A stretch of DNA of 16,430 nucleotides from Rhodobacterales bacterium UBA7416 (GTDB lineage Bacteria; Pseudomonadota; Alphaproteobacteria; Rhodobacterales; Rhodobacteraceae), in contig DKMK01000091.1 of the NCBI GenBank assembly GCA_002469545.1, positions 2,713-19,142 of the forward strand, given 5' to 3'. Below are positions 7,725-15,613 of this stretch, in pieces. Each line of letters begins with the position of its first letter. Positions within the stretch are counted from its first letter, which is position 1. Under the pieces are notes generated by a model. That model was not told the DNA's origin, searched no databases, and saw nothing but the letters and a program-made list of their open reading frames with translations. The position numbers and the translations under genes are program-made.

Positions 7725-7763
7725 GTGCACAACCTGTACACAGGCTGTACACTATCCGTACAC
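7725..7763. repeat. Four GTRCAC units at exact 11-bp spacing in the convergent gap
   Basis: In the 50-bp gap between the VIT-family gene and lpd, GTGCAC (7725) is followed by GTACAC at 7736, 7747 and 7758, each exactly 11 bases after the last. The five bases between units are AACCT, AGGCT and TATCC, so only the hexamer is well conserved. The first junction also makes a small palindrome, CCTGT-AC-ACAGG (7733-7744). The ends of the array (CGGCGTGC and GTACACCG) can pair imperfectly. It may be a binding-site array, a degenerate tandem repeat or part of a terminator. Confidence 0.75.
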
Positions 7764-7768
7764 CGACA

Positions 7769-9160
7769 CTAGATATGGATCACCTTATCATAGGCATCCA
7801 GAACGCTTTCGTGCATCATTTCTGACAAGGTCGGATGCGGGAATACAGTTTGCATCAGATCCTCTTCGGTCGTTTCAAGCTGTCGCCCGATAACGTAACC
7901 TTGGATCAGTTCTGTGACTTCGGCGCCGACCATATGGGCGCCTAACAGTTCACCTGTCTTGGCATCAAACACGGTCTTCACCATGCCCTGTGCTTCGCCC
8001 AAGGCGATTGCTTTGCCATTGCCGACAAACGGGAAACGGCCAACTTTGATATCGAACCCTTTTTCTTTCGCGACAGCCTCGGTGTAGCCAACGGACGCGA
8101 TTTGTGGGTTGCAATATGTGCAACCTGCAATGCTTTCTGGTTTCACGGCATGTGGTTTTTGGCCAGCAATCAATTCCGCAACCATGACACCTTCGTGGGA
8201 TGCTTTGTGCGCCAACCATGGTGGTGCTGCCAGATCACCAATTGCGAAAATACCATCAACGTTTGTACGACAGTATTCATCGGTTACCACGTGGCTTCGA
8301 TCTTCTTTGATTTTCATAGTTTCAAGGCCTAAGCCTTCGACGTTACCTACAATACCAACCGCTGAAATAACGGTATCAAACTCTTGGGTTTCAACTTTGC
8401 CGTCTTGTTCGATATGAGCAATTACCTTGCCTTTTTGGCGGTCCAACTTTTTGACCATGGCTTTTTCCATGATCTTCATGCCTTGTTTTACAAAGGATTT
8501 TTTGGCGAAAGTTGCGATTTCGACGTCTTCGACAGGTAAAATGCGATCCATCACTTCGACGACAGTCGTGTCTGCACCCAGTGTGTTATAGAAACTGGCA
8601 AATTCGATGCCGATTGCGCCTGATCCGATGACCAGCAGCTTTTTAGGCATGCGTGGTGGTGTTAGGGCCGTTTTGTATGTCCAAACTTGATCACCGTCTG
8701 CCTCTAGGCCAGGTAATTCGCGTGCGCGTGCGCCTGTTGCCAAAATGATGTTCTTGCCCAACACATCTTGGGTGCCTTTGTCGTTTTTGACTGAAACTTT
8801 GCCTTTGGCGGTGATTGTGGCGGTTCCCATAATCGTGTCGATTTTGTTTTTCTTCATCAGATGAGCAACGCCGCCACTGAGCTGTTTTGCAACGCCGCGT
8901 GAACGTTTCACGACCGCGTCCAAGTCATATCCAATGTTATCAACGCTGAGGCCAAATTCGGCCGCGCGGTGCATCAAATGGTATACTTCGCTGGAACGTA
9001 GCAATGCTTTGGTGGGGATACAGCCCCAATTCAAACAAATGCCGCCCATGTGTTCGCGTTCGATGATCACGACCTTAAGGCCAAGTTGAGCCCCACGAAT
9101 TGCTGCTACATAACCACCGGGGCCTGCCCCTACTACAATCATATCATAGGTCGTTGTCAT
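7769..9160 (-). CDS. lpdA: Dihydrolipoyl dehydrogenase (E3)
   Basis: E3 is an FAD flavoprotein that reoxidises dihydrolipoamide of 2-oxoacid dehydrogenases and the glycine cleavage system, passing electrons to NAD+. The 463 residues have the standard domain order: FAD-binding GAGPGG (11-16), redox disulfide C42 and C47 in GGICLNWGCIPTK, NAD-binding VIGSGAIGIEFASFY near the middle, a second FAD contact (IFAIGDLA), and a C-terminal interface domain. That last domain holds the catalytic pair H442 and E447 in HPTLSE. All key residues are present. It stands apart from any pdh or suc genes, 73 bases downstream of the DUF924 gene and with its own candidate promoter, so it may serve several complexes. 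A purine-rich GGTGAGAG precedes the ATG. Confidence 0.96.
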   Translation of the reverse strand: MTTTYDMIVVGAGPGGYVAAIRGAQLGLKVVIIEREHMGGICLNWGCIPTKALLRSSEVYHLMHRAAEFGLSVDNIGYDLDAVVKRSRGVAKQLSGGVAHLMKKNKIDTIMGTATITAKGKVSVKNDKGTQDVLGKNIILATGARARELPGLEADGDQVWTYKTALTPPRMPKKLLVIGSGAIGIEFASFYNTLGADTTVVEVMDRILPVEDVEIATFAKKSFVKQGMKIMEKAMVKKLDRQKGKVIAHIEQDGKVETQEFDTVISAVGIVGNVEGLGLETMKIKEDRSHVVTDEYCRTNVDGIFAIGDLAAPPWLAHKASHEGVMVAELIAGQKPHAVKPESIAGCTYCNPQIASVGYTEAVAKEKGFDIKVGRFPFVGNGKAIALGEAQGMVKTVFDAKTGELLGAHMVGAEVTELIQGYVIGRQLETTEEDLMQTVFPHPTLSEMMHESVLDAYDKVIHI

Positions 9161-9174
9161 GAACTCTCACCATT

Positions 9175-9190
9175 AGTTTAATATTGAACT
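9175..9190. promoter_or_regulatory. 16-bp near-palindrome in the lpd leader, possible operator
   Basis: AGTTTAATATTGAACT is symmetric apart from one pair (9179/9186): AGTT and AACT flank the self-complementary core AATATT. It lies just downstream of the candidate lpd -10 box, about where transcription would start, a position suited to a repressor. I do not recognise it as the site of a known regulator. AT-rich DNA produces such palindromes by chance fairly easily. Confidence 0.35.
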
Positions 9191-9196
9191 ATATAT

Positions 9197-9225
9197 ATAA
9201 TGCCCGAATGTCATGCGGTTTACAA
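9197..9225 (-). promoter_or_regulatory. Candidate lpd promoter
   Basis: On the minus strand TTGTAA (9225-9220) and CATTAT (9202-9197) are separated by exactly 17 bases, each matching four of six consensus positions, with AT-rich DNA just downstream. The -35 hexamer lies in the gap, directly before the end of the DUF924 gene. This supports lpd being transcribed on its own as well as possibly from upstream. Confidence 0.4.
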
Positions 9226-9233
9226 GATGGGGA

Positions 9234-9815
9234 TTATTGGTCGCTTGCTTGTAAAGCTTTCACAATTGTTCCGTAACCGCCGTTTTCCATAAAGGTCAGT
9301 TCTTGGTCGCTGCTGGTTCTGCCAAGCGCTTGATTTCGAAACGGAAATCGCCCAAATGTCTTGATTATTTGTCTGTGTGCACGTGCATGCAAGGCATCAT
9401 CTGTGTTGCTGATTGAACGTGCGCGGATCATTTCAACACCAAAATCTTGGTCGTCCATTGTTTCTGAGTGCGTAAATGGAAGGTAGAAAAACTGCTGTTC
9501 CGCGCCCTTAATGTCCAAATCAAGATCATTGGCAATTGCATTGCGCGCAATCTCGATCGCCATTTTGTCGGCTGCAAATGATTTTGCATCCCCGCGGAAC
9601 ATATTCCGCGAGAACTGATCCAACAATAAAAGAAGCGCTAAAGAACCCTGCCCCGTCGCGCGCCAATCGTCGAGCGTACCATTTACCGCGGCCTCGTAGC
9701 TGTCGAGAAATCGGTTAATGATTTCTGTATCAACCTTTGGGTTGGCTTCGTACCATCCTTTGGGCCCAACTTCGTTGGTCCAAAAGTTAATTATTGTTTG
9801 TGGTGTCTGCTTCAT
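9234..9815 (-). CDS. DUF924 family protein (function unknown)
   Basis: This 193-residue protein belongs to the DUF924 (COG3803) family, recognised by FW near the N-terminus, GWYEANPKVD, and the hallmark DQFSRNMFRG (residues 66-75), followed by an all-helical body. Members are soluble, predicted TPR-like helical proteins with no established biochemical role. There is no signal peptide or membrane segment. Its ATG lies 29 bases inside the end of the upstream MFS gene in a different frame, with a GGAA element just before it, so the two are probably translationally coupled. The pairing suggests a shared process, but neither partner reveals which. Family call is confident; function is unknown. Confidence 0.88.
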   Translation of the reverse strand: MKQTPQTIINFWTNEVGPKGWYEANPKVDTEIINRFLDSYEAAVNGTLDDWRATGQGSLALLLLLDQFSRNMFRGDAKSFAADKMAIEIARNAIANDLDLDIKGAEQQFFYLPFTHSETMDDQDFGVEMIRARSISNTDDALHARAHRQIIKTFGRFPFRNQALGRTSSDQELTFMENGGYGTIVKALQASDQ

Positions 9816-11067
9816 CTTGTTCCGCCTCTTCCTCTAATGCCATATCGATAGCGTATTCTTGTGCTAGCTCCATGGCAACAGGTGTCGAGTTCGGGTTCAC
9901 AGGTGCGTATGCTGTTGTATCTTCGACAGCGATTGCTGCACGTTGTGTCATACGGTACATCGCGTAACCGCCCATGATGGCCATATTTGCGCCCAAGAAC
10001 CAAAAATAGCTGTTGGCACCAAATTTTTCTAACATCCAACCAACCACAGCTGGGCCAAAAATTGCGCCAACACCTGTTAGGAAAATCAACCCGCCAGACG
10101 CAGAGGCCATGTCGTCGTGGTCAAGAAAATCATTTGTATAAGCGATGAACAAAGAATACAGCGGGTTGGCCACTCCACCGATCATGAACGCGACAATTAA
10201 CAACCAGATAAAGTTATCAGAAGAGCCAGCAGTAAAAGAGAAGAATGCCCCAATAGCACATACTCCTACAATCAACATACGTCGATCCATACGATCTGAT
10301 AGCCAGCCAATTGGGTATTGCAGCATCATGCCGCCAAAATAAATTGCGGCAACAAACAGAGAAATGTCAGCAACGCTCATCCCTTTTTCGGTGCCAAATA
10401 CGGATGCCATCCCAAACAGTGCGGAAAACACTGCGCCCAGAAAAAACAGACCGACAACGCCCAACGGTGAAACCTGCCAAAGTTCGCGAAATGTCATCCG
10501 TTTTGACGTTTGAAACAATGGTGCAGGACTGACCGACAGCAAGATTGGCGCGAATGATAGCGAAACAACCACTGAGATAATGATAAACAGTGTGTATCCA
10601 GATGGGTCCGCAAAGTTCAATACGCCTTGTGCCAAAACAATGCCCATCATTTGAACAATCAGGTACGCAGACAAGGTTTGGCCGCGCGTTTCGTTTGTTG
10701 CGGAATCGTTGAGCCAGCTTTCGGCAACCACGTAGACACCAGAGAAACAAAAACCAACGACAACGCGTAAGAAGAACCAAAAATATGGGTCAGTCCAAGC
10801 GGCAAAGAGGATTAAACAGGCCGAAACCATAGAACCCAAAGCCGCAAAAACACGGACGTGTCCAACACGACGGATCATGTTTGGTGCCATTTGCGAGCCA
10901 AACAAGAAGCCGACGAAATAGCCGGTCATAATCCATGACATTGTCTGAGGCGACATGCCTTCGATTGAGCCACGCACGCCTAACAGCGTACCTTGCAAAC
11001 CGTTGCCGAGCATCAGCAACATCATACCTAGCAAAAGTGCCCAGGAATTTTTCACTACGAAAAACAT
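9787..11067 (-). CDS. MFS transporter, YcaD-like
   Basis: This 426-residue inner-membrane carrier has about 12 hydrophobic helices in two halves, split by a loop around RMTFRELWQVSP. The helix-4/5 signature GFCFSGVYVVAESWLND, followed by NETRG, resembles E. coli YcaD and related carriers of unknown substrate. A second GWLSDRMDRR motif lies in the loop between helices 8 and 9, as expected for MFS. The C-terminus is a soluble acidic tail (ALEEEAEQDEAD) encoded partly within the overlap with the DUF924 gene. The ATG is supported by AAGGA six bases upstream. It follows queA by 88 bases on the same strand. Fold is certain; substrate and direction of transport are not predictable here. Confidence 0.87.
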   Translation of the reverse strand: MFFVVKNSWALLLGMMLLMLGNGLQGTLLGVRGSIEGMSPQTMSWIMTGYFVGFLFGSQMAPNMIRRVGHVRVFAALGSMVSACLILFAAWTDPYFWFFLRVVVGFCFSGVYVVAESWLNDSATNETRGQTLSAYLIVQMMGIVLAQGVLNFADPSGYTLFIIISVVVSLSFAPILLSVSPAPLFQTSKRMTFRELWQVSPLGVVGLFFLGAVFSALFGMASVFGTEKGMSVADISLFVAAIYFGGMMLQYPIGWLSDRMDRRMLIVGVCAIGAFFSFTAGSSDNFIWLLIVAFMIGGVANPLYSLFIAYTNDFLDHDDMASASGGLIFLTGVGAIFGPAVVGWMLEKFGANSYFWFLGANMAIMGGYAMYRMTQRAAIAVEDTTAYAPVNPNSTPVAMELAQEYAIDMALEEEAEQDEADTTNNN

Positions 11068-11116
11068 CAGCTATCCTTGAATGTTATGTGAGAATACTAG
11101 CAGAATCATTTATTAT

Positions 11117-11146
11117 GACTTGCGCATTCGCGACGCTTATAAAGTC
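11117..11146 (-). terminator. Weak interrupted hairpin between queA and the MFS gene
   Basis: On the minus strand GACTT (11146-11142) can pair with AAGTC (11121-11117), and an inner GCG/CGC extends the stem after an unpaired stretch. AT-rich sequence follows but no clear T-run. It could be a partial terminator or processing site after queA. Stability is modest and chance pairing is possible. Confidence 0.22.
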
Positions 11147-11155
11147 GTTTCTAAT

Positions 11156-12202
11156 TTATGGAAGCAATAAAGAGCTGTCGCCGTAAGAAAAAAATCTGTA
11201 TTGTTTTTCAATGGCTTGGGCGTATAAATTTTGCATTTTATCCATTCCCATCAGCGCGCTGACCAACATTAATAGTGTTGATTTTGGTAAATGGAAGTTT
11301 GTTATCAGACCGTCTGTCACGTTGAATTCAAATCCGGGACGAATGAATATATCCGTGTCACCAACAAAGGATTTAATTTGGCCACTTTGCGCGGCGGTTT
11401 CAATCAATCGCAAAGCGGTCGTTCCGACGGGAATAATGCGCCCGCCCGATTGTTTCGTTTTTGCAATTTCAGCAGCTGCTTGGGGGCTGACTTCGCCCCA
11501 TTCGGAGTGCATTTTGTGGTCAGTAATATTGTCGACCTTGACCGGCAGAAATGTACCCGCGCCAACATGCAGAGTTACTGTGGTGGTTTGGACGCCCATT
11601 TCAGCGAGCCTATCCAACAGATCATTGTCAAAGTGAAGTGATGCAGTTGGTGCAGCAACTGCACCTGTTTGTTTGGCAAAGACTGTTTGATAATCGTCAT
11701 TGTCGCGTTCGTCCGCAGGGCGTTGAGCCGCGATATAAGGCGGCAGTGGCATTTGACCGACCTGTTGCAAGGCGGTGTCGAATTCCGATCCCGATTTGTT
11801 GAACTCTAACGTCAAACCCATTGATGATTTATCTAACACCACGGCGCTTAGATCTGAGCCAAACGCGATTGTTTCACCGATGTTTACGCGTCTGGATGGT
11901 TTTGCCAAGGCGAGCCACTGCCCTTGGTCGTTAAGTGACAAAAGGTTTACGCCTATTGCGGCGCGTGTTTCGCCGTTGTCAGACTGGCGAATGCGCATGC
12001 CCTGAAGCCGTGCTGGAATGACCTTGGTGTCGTTGAGTATCAACCGATCACCGGGGCGCAAATAATCCAATATATCAGTGAAATGACGGTCTGAGATTTC
12101 ACCATTTTCGGCGACAAGCAAACGCGCAGCGGTGCGCGGAACTGATGGGCGTAGCGCAATCAGGTCGTTTGGCAGATCAAAATCAAAATCAGACAGTTTC
12201 AT
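11156..12202 (-). CDS. queA: S-adenosylmethionine:tRNA ribosyltransferase-isomerase
   Basis: QueA transfers and isomerises the ribosyl part of SAM onto preQ1 at position 34 of GUN-anticodon tRNAs, giving epoxyqueuosine, the penultimate step of queuosine synthesis. The 348 residues have family length and motifs in order: FDLPNDLIALRP near the N-terminus, GDRLILNDTKVIPARL (about 50-66), AAPTASLHF mid-protein, LHVGAGTFLPVK, MHSEW, PVGTTALRLIE, and the C-terminal ITNFHLPKSTLLMLVSAL. All are intact. It lies 39 bases downstream of the DUF3971 gene on the same strand and so probably depends on that transcript; no clear Shine-Dalgarno precedes its ATG. No tgt or other queuosine gene is next to it in this window. 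Confidence 0.96.
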   Translation of the reverse strand: MKLSDFDFDLPNDLIALRPSVPRTAARLLVAENGEISDRHFTDILDYLRPGDRLILNDTKVIPARLQGMRIRQSDNGETRAAIGVNLLSLNDQGQWLALAKPSRRVNIGETIAFGSDLSAVVLDKSSMGLTLEFNKSGSEFDTALQQVGQMPLPPYIAAQRPADERDNDDYQTVFAKQTGAVAAPTASLHFDNDLLDRLAEMGVQTTTVTLHVGAGTFLPVKVDNITDHKMHSEWGEVSPQAAAEIAKTKQSGGRIIPVGTTALRLIETAAQSGQIKSFVGDTDIFIRPGFEFNVTDGLITNFHLPKSTLLMLVSALMGMDKMQNLYAQAIEKQYRFFSYGDSSLLLP

Positions 12203-12241
12203 ATCGGCGCTTTAGTCGTTTTTATTTCCATTAAGCAAGCC

Positions 12242-15200
12242 CTACTTGGGCGGTGCTGGGATATCTTGGCGGAAAATTTGGCGAAAAACGCCAGGTGTAA
12301 GGATCGATAAAGGTTTAACGCGGACCTTTGGTTGTGCTGCTGGACCCTTCATTGTGTAGACAAAACTGAATAAACCCTCGCCTTTTTGACGTCCAAATAG
12401 TTTTCCACCGATACGTTCCAGCGCGCCATTGACCGCATAAATTGGCGTAACGACGCCATCAAAGTCGACCGTTTTGGTGTTCGAGGCATACCATCCTTTT
12501 AGGCTTATGCCCATTGAGACGCCAACCAAGCTTACTTCTCTGAGTTGGACACCTTCGGGGCGAAGGTCAAACCAACCTTTGGCCTTTTGGAACTGTATGC
12601 CGCCCTTTTCTAGTTTTTGCAAAAGCCCAACCAAGCTGATGCTGTCCAACAATGCGGCCATCGAGTTTGAATGGTTCATCCGTAAGTTCACGGCTTCGAA
12701 GCTGCCAGTGTAGACGTCGGTTTCTGCTGTGGGTTCTAAAACCATTCGCATCACTCCGCCTTCGATATTATCGAAAAACCCAGCTGACTTTAAAACAGCG
12801 CCAGCACTTTGGCCCGAGACGATGATTTGGGCGCCGTGTTTACCACGTTTGATTTCACCTTTTATGCGCGCACCACCATTTACCCGGGCGCTGAAACGTC
12901 CAGTTGGCGCGCCGTTACGGCTTATTGATGCACTGAAACTGGTCAGTGACTGATCATCAGTTATACGCAAACGATCCAACGCGATGTCCAGCGGACCAGC
13001 TTTTTCACCGCCGCTGCCGCCAATATCGAGTTTACGCAAGTCCATTACACCGCCTTGCAAACGTGTTGTCGCATCGTTGCCAACCCCAGTTAATGTGACC
13101 GATGTTGATAGCCACTTATCAATCTTAACTGTTGGGAAATTGGCTTCGCGAAACTGTCCGTCTTTTTGAAGCGTTATATTTCCTTTTGCGGTCAACCCAC
13201 TGGCATTCACCTGAATGCTGTCAATTTGAATTGGCTCGGTTAATTTGCCGACAACTTTCAAACTTCCTTTTTGATTTTTACCCTTGCGCCAACCAAGAGA
13301 GTCGATGCGAAGTGTTGCGCCTTTTAGATTTGACGTTAAATCGAACGCCGCTGGCTTTTGGGGCAATAATTTAACGTTGAATGATGCGGGCGTGGACCCA
13401 CTGAAACTGCCATCTGGAAGGGAGACATTGAAAACATCCAATGCTTGTTGATTTAATGTCAACGAACTGTTGAGCTGACTTACTTGTGTGGGGTTATCAA
13501 CGAATGCTTGTGACCAGTTAAATTTGGCCGGAACGCTGTCGAGGGTGGCATTGCCAGACAGGTTCAATCCTTTGTCACTGACTTGGAATGCAATTTGTTT
13601 TGAGCGCAGCTTGCGCCCTTTAACCAACTTGTCGCTACTGACGTCTGTTGCGATTCCTGACATGTTAAACTTGATTTGACCTTTTTTGACGTCCTTGGTC
13701 AGTGGGACCTCGAGCCATCCTAAAACAGATGTTTGCCCACTGGCAAAGTCCGTGGTTTGACCAAACTTTTCGATGTAGCGAAATTTGGGGATATCCAAAA
13801 CCTTAAGTGCGGATTGTAAATCGCCCGCTGCTGCCAGTGTGATTTGACCAATGGCTGGTCGCGTATTTATGTTTGGAATGTGAAACAAACTGCCCGACAA
13901 ATCCAGCTGTGTCCCATTTAACGGCGTCAGATACCCCTGCGCGAGATTGAGCGTAAGTTGATCTTGGTTTAAGCTGCCTTCACCTTGGGCACCGTGTACG
14001 GGTTCCATTGTTTTCACGATACCCGTTTTAACGTCGTCAAATGCAAAGCTAAAATCAAATTCGGCGACCCCGTCTTGGCGATTGAAAAAGCCGTGTAAGT
14101 CTTGGACTTGACCCTGCTGAAGGTTTTGACTGACCCACTTACGGGTTTTAGGGATAAATGTGAGCGGCCAGAATTCTTTCACTTGGTTCGCTGATATTTG
14201 ATCCAAACGTAAGTCAAACTTGCTTTGCCAATATTTTTCTTGGGCCCATAAATCACCATTTGCAACGATGCTAAGGTCCCGGTGATTGAGCACGCCCTTA
14301 ACCAGATTGACGTGGAAGGGTTCGAATGAAATTTCTACTTTTGCACGCCCATTTTCAAAGGTTATCGCGTCTTGGAATAATTTGGGTTGAGTTAGCGAGA
14401 GTCTATCAATTTTCAAATCCGTTGTGGCGCCGATCACGTGGCCTGCAAGGTCTCTTGCTAATTGCGATGAAGCGGAGCCGGAAACAACACCCAAGCTGGT
14501 ATCCATCGAGAAGTTTGAAAATTCTAATACGTCGGCGACTGCATCGAATTCAAAATATGCTTTTGCTTGTTTAAAGGCAGCTGCGGAACTGCTGGGTGTT
14601 GCACGAAGGCGCCCTGCTCCAAAATCCAACACACCGCTCATTTGTTTTGGACGCGCGTCTTCGTTGAGTTCCACGACAAACGAGGCGCTTACCTCTGCTT
14701 CTATATTGCGTAACCAATCCAATGCTGGGACTTGGTTTGCAAGACTGAGCGGGTCAGCGTTGTCAATTTTGAATGTCACGTCCGTGCTGGGATTTCCCCG
14801 TGTTCGCCGGCCAGAAAATCGAATTAATGATGGCGCTTGGTCGTCACGTGGTAATTCAAATGCACTGGATATCATGAGTTCGTTTTCAACGGCACGAATT
14901 TGAACATTACCTTGATTAAGATGAAATCTCTTTTCCGTAAGCCCGTCTATGTAACTTAGGGAAATGTTATTCATTCCAAAGGTTTTGATATTTTTCGCGA
15001 TTGGCAATTCGAAAAACTGGTCGATAACTTGGTCAATCGTGCCTGAAAACGCGATGTCTTGGTCATCGTTTTGATTGATCAGGTTAAACCGCCCTTGGCC
15101 ATCTCTTAACAGGAATAGGCGTGCGTCTTCTATTAGAAAGTTGCTGTTATCCTTGGACGACCCTAAACCCGATATAATACTGAAATCAGCGGACACCTTT

Positions 15201-15517
15201 GGAACGGTGATTATTGGAGCGCCTGATTTTTGACGGACGATAACATCGTTAAACACAATTTTTGGGTTGAGGAAACGGTCACCTTTGGACAATCCGCCGG
15301 CTGCGATTTCCAGCTCTAAATTGGGTGCGCTTTTCGAAACTTGGTGTTGGATAAAGCTGTTCAATTTGGGGATTGAAATAATCTTGCCGTCTTTTTGACT
15401 GTGTACAACTGCCAACAACACAAATGGGCTGAGCACCAAGAATATCGAAAACGTCGCGGTGATGCTTAGGATGCGCCGACATACGCGCCATAGTTTTCGA
15501 TTGGGTTTCTTAGCCAT
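12242..15517 (-). CDS. Large AsmA/YhdP-like protein (DUF3971)
   Basis: This 1091-residue protein has one N-terminal membrane anchor (about residues 16-38, after a basic start MAKKPNRKLWR) followed by a very long, beta-rich presumably periplasmic body. That architecture and the C-terminal AsmA-like region (about 940-1060, including MALLDSISLVGLLQKLEKGG, GISLKGWY and FSFVYTMKGP) place it with DUF3971/YhdP proteins. These form groove-like bridges thought to carry phospholipids between the inner and outer membranes. Assignment to that group is by overall pattern, not a catalytic motif. It heads the minus-strand block (queA next, 39 bases on) and is divergent from the peroxiredoxin gene across 96 bp. 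The start at 15517 has no clear ribosome site, but the basic start plus anchor supports it. The lipid-transport role is inferred from the family. Confidence 0.85.
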   Translation of the reverse strand: MAKKPNRKLWRVCRRILSITATFSIFLVLSPFVLLAVVHSQKDGKIISIPKLNSFIQHQVSKSAPNLELEIAAGGLSKGDRFLNPKIVFNDVIVRQKSGAPIITVPKVSADFSIISGLGSSKDNSNFLIEDARLFLLRDGQGRFNLINQNDDQDIAFSGTIDQVIDQFFELPIAKNIKTFGMNNISLSYIDGLTEKRFHLNQGNVQIRAVENELMISSAFELPRDDQAPSLIRFSGRRTRGNPSTDVTFKIDNADPLSLANQVPALDWLRNIEAEVSASFVVELNEDARPKQMSGVLDFGAGRLRATPSSSAAAFKQAKAYFEFDAVADVLEFSNFSMDTSLGVVSGSASSQLARDLAGHVIGATTDLKIDRLSLTQPKLFQDAITFENGRAKVEISFEPFHVNLVKGVLNHRDLSIVANGDLWAQEKYWQSKFDLRLDQISANQVKEFWPLTFIPKTRKWVSQNLQQGQVQDLHGFFNRQDGVAEFDFSFAFDDVKTGIVKTMEPVHGAQGEGSLNQDQLTLNLAQGYLTPLNGTQLDLSGSLFHIPNINTRPAIGQITLAAAGDLQSALKVLDIPKFRYIEKFGQTTDFASGQTSVLGWLEVPLTKDVKKGQIKFNMSGIATDVSSDKLVKGRKLRSKQIAFQVSDKGLNLSGNATLDSVPAKFNWSQAFVDNPTQVSQLNSSLTLNQQALDVFNVSLPDGSFSGSTPASFNVKLLPQKPAAFDLTSNLKGATLRIDSLGWRKGKNQKGSLKVVGKLTEPIQIDSIQVNASGLTAKGNITLQKDGQFREANFPTVKIDKWLSTSVTLTGVGNDATTRLQGGVMDLRKLDIGGSGGEKAGPLDIALDRLRITDDQSLTSFSASISRNGAPTGRFSARVNGGARIKGEIKRGKHGAQIIVSGQSAGAVLKSAGFFDNIEGGVMRMVLEPTAETDVYTGSFEAVNLRMNHSNSMAALLDSISLVGLLQKLEKGGIQFQKAKGWFDLRPEGVQLREVSLVGVSMGISLKGWYASNTKTVDFDGVVTPIYAVNGALERIGGKLFGRQKGEGLFSFVYTMKGPAAQPKVRVKPLSILTPGVFRQIFRQDIPAPPK

Positions 15518-15613
15518 TATTATCTGCGTTATGCCCTTCAGGCTTTGTTCTATTGAGAGTTGTGTATTTTCACTATACGCAAGAAAAGAAGAAAACTAGC
15601 GAATAGGTTTATT
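15518..15613. promoter_or_regulatory. Divergent promoter region of the DUF3971 gene and bcp
   Basis: Both flanking genes must start transcription in or near this 96-bp gap. The best plus-strand candidate is TTGAGA (15553-15558) with TATACG (15574-15579), but its 15-base spacer is short. TATAGT on the opposite strand overlaps the same spot and could serve the DUF3971 gene. No operator was recognised, and the exact boxes are uncertain. Confidence 0.3.

Noticed and set aside
11068..11155. Possible tRNA or small RNA between queA and the MFS gene
   Set aside because: The short stem-loops do not build a cloverleaf, there is no T-loop motif, and the gap is mostly AT-rich leader sequence.
11211..11636. 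A 141-codon plus-strand frame opposite queA
   Set aside because: queA is intact with all motifs in the other strand; the antisense product resembles no known family.
14424..14903. A 159-codon plus-strand frame inside the DUF3971 gene
   Set aside because: It is fully antisense to a long, convincing gene, has no recognisable motif and no ribosome site. It is a by-product of codon bias.
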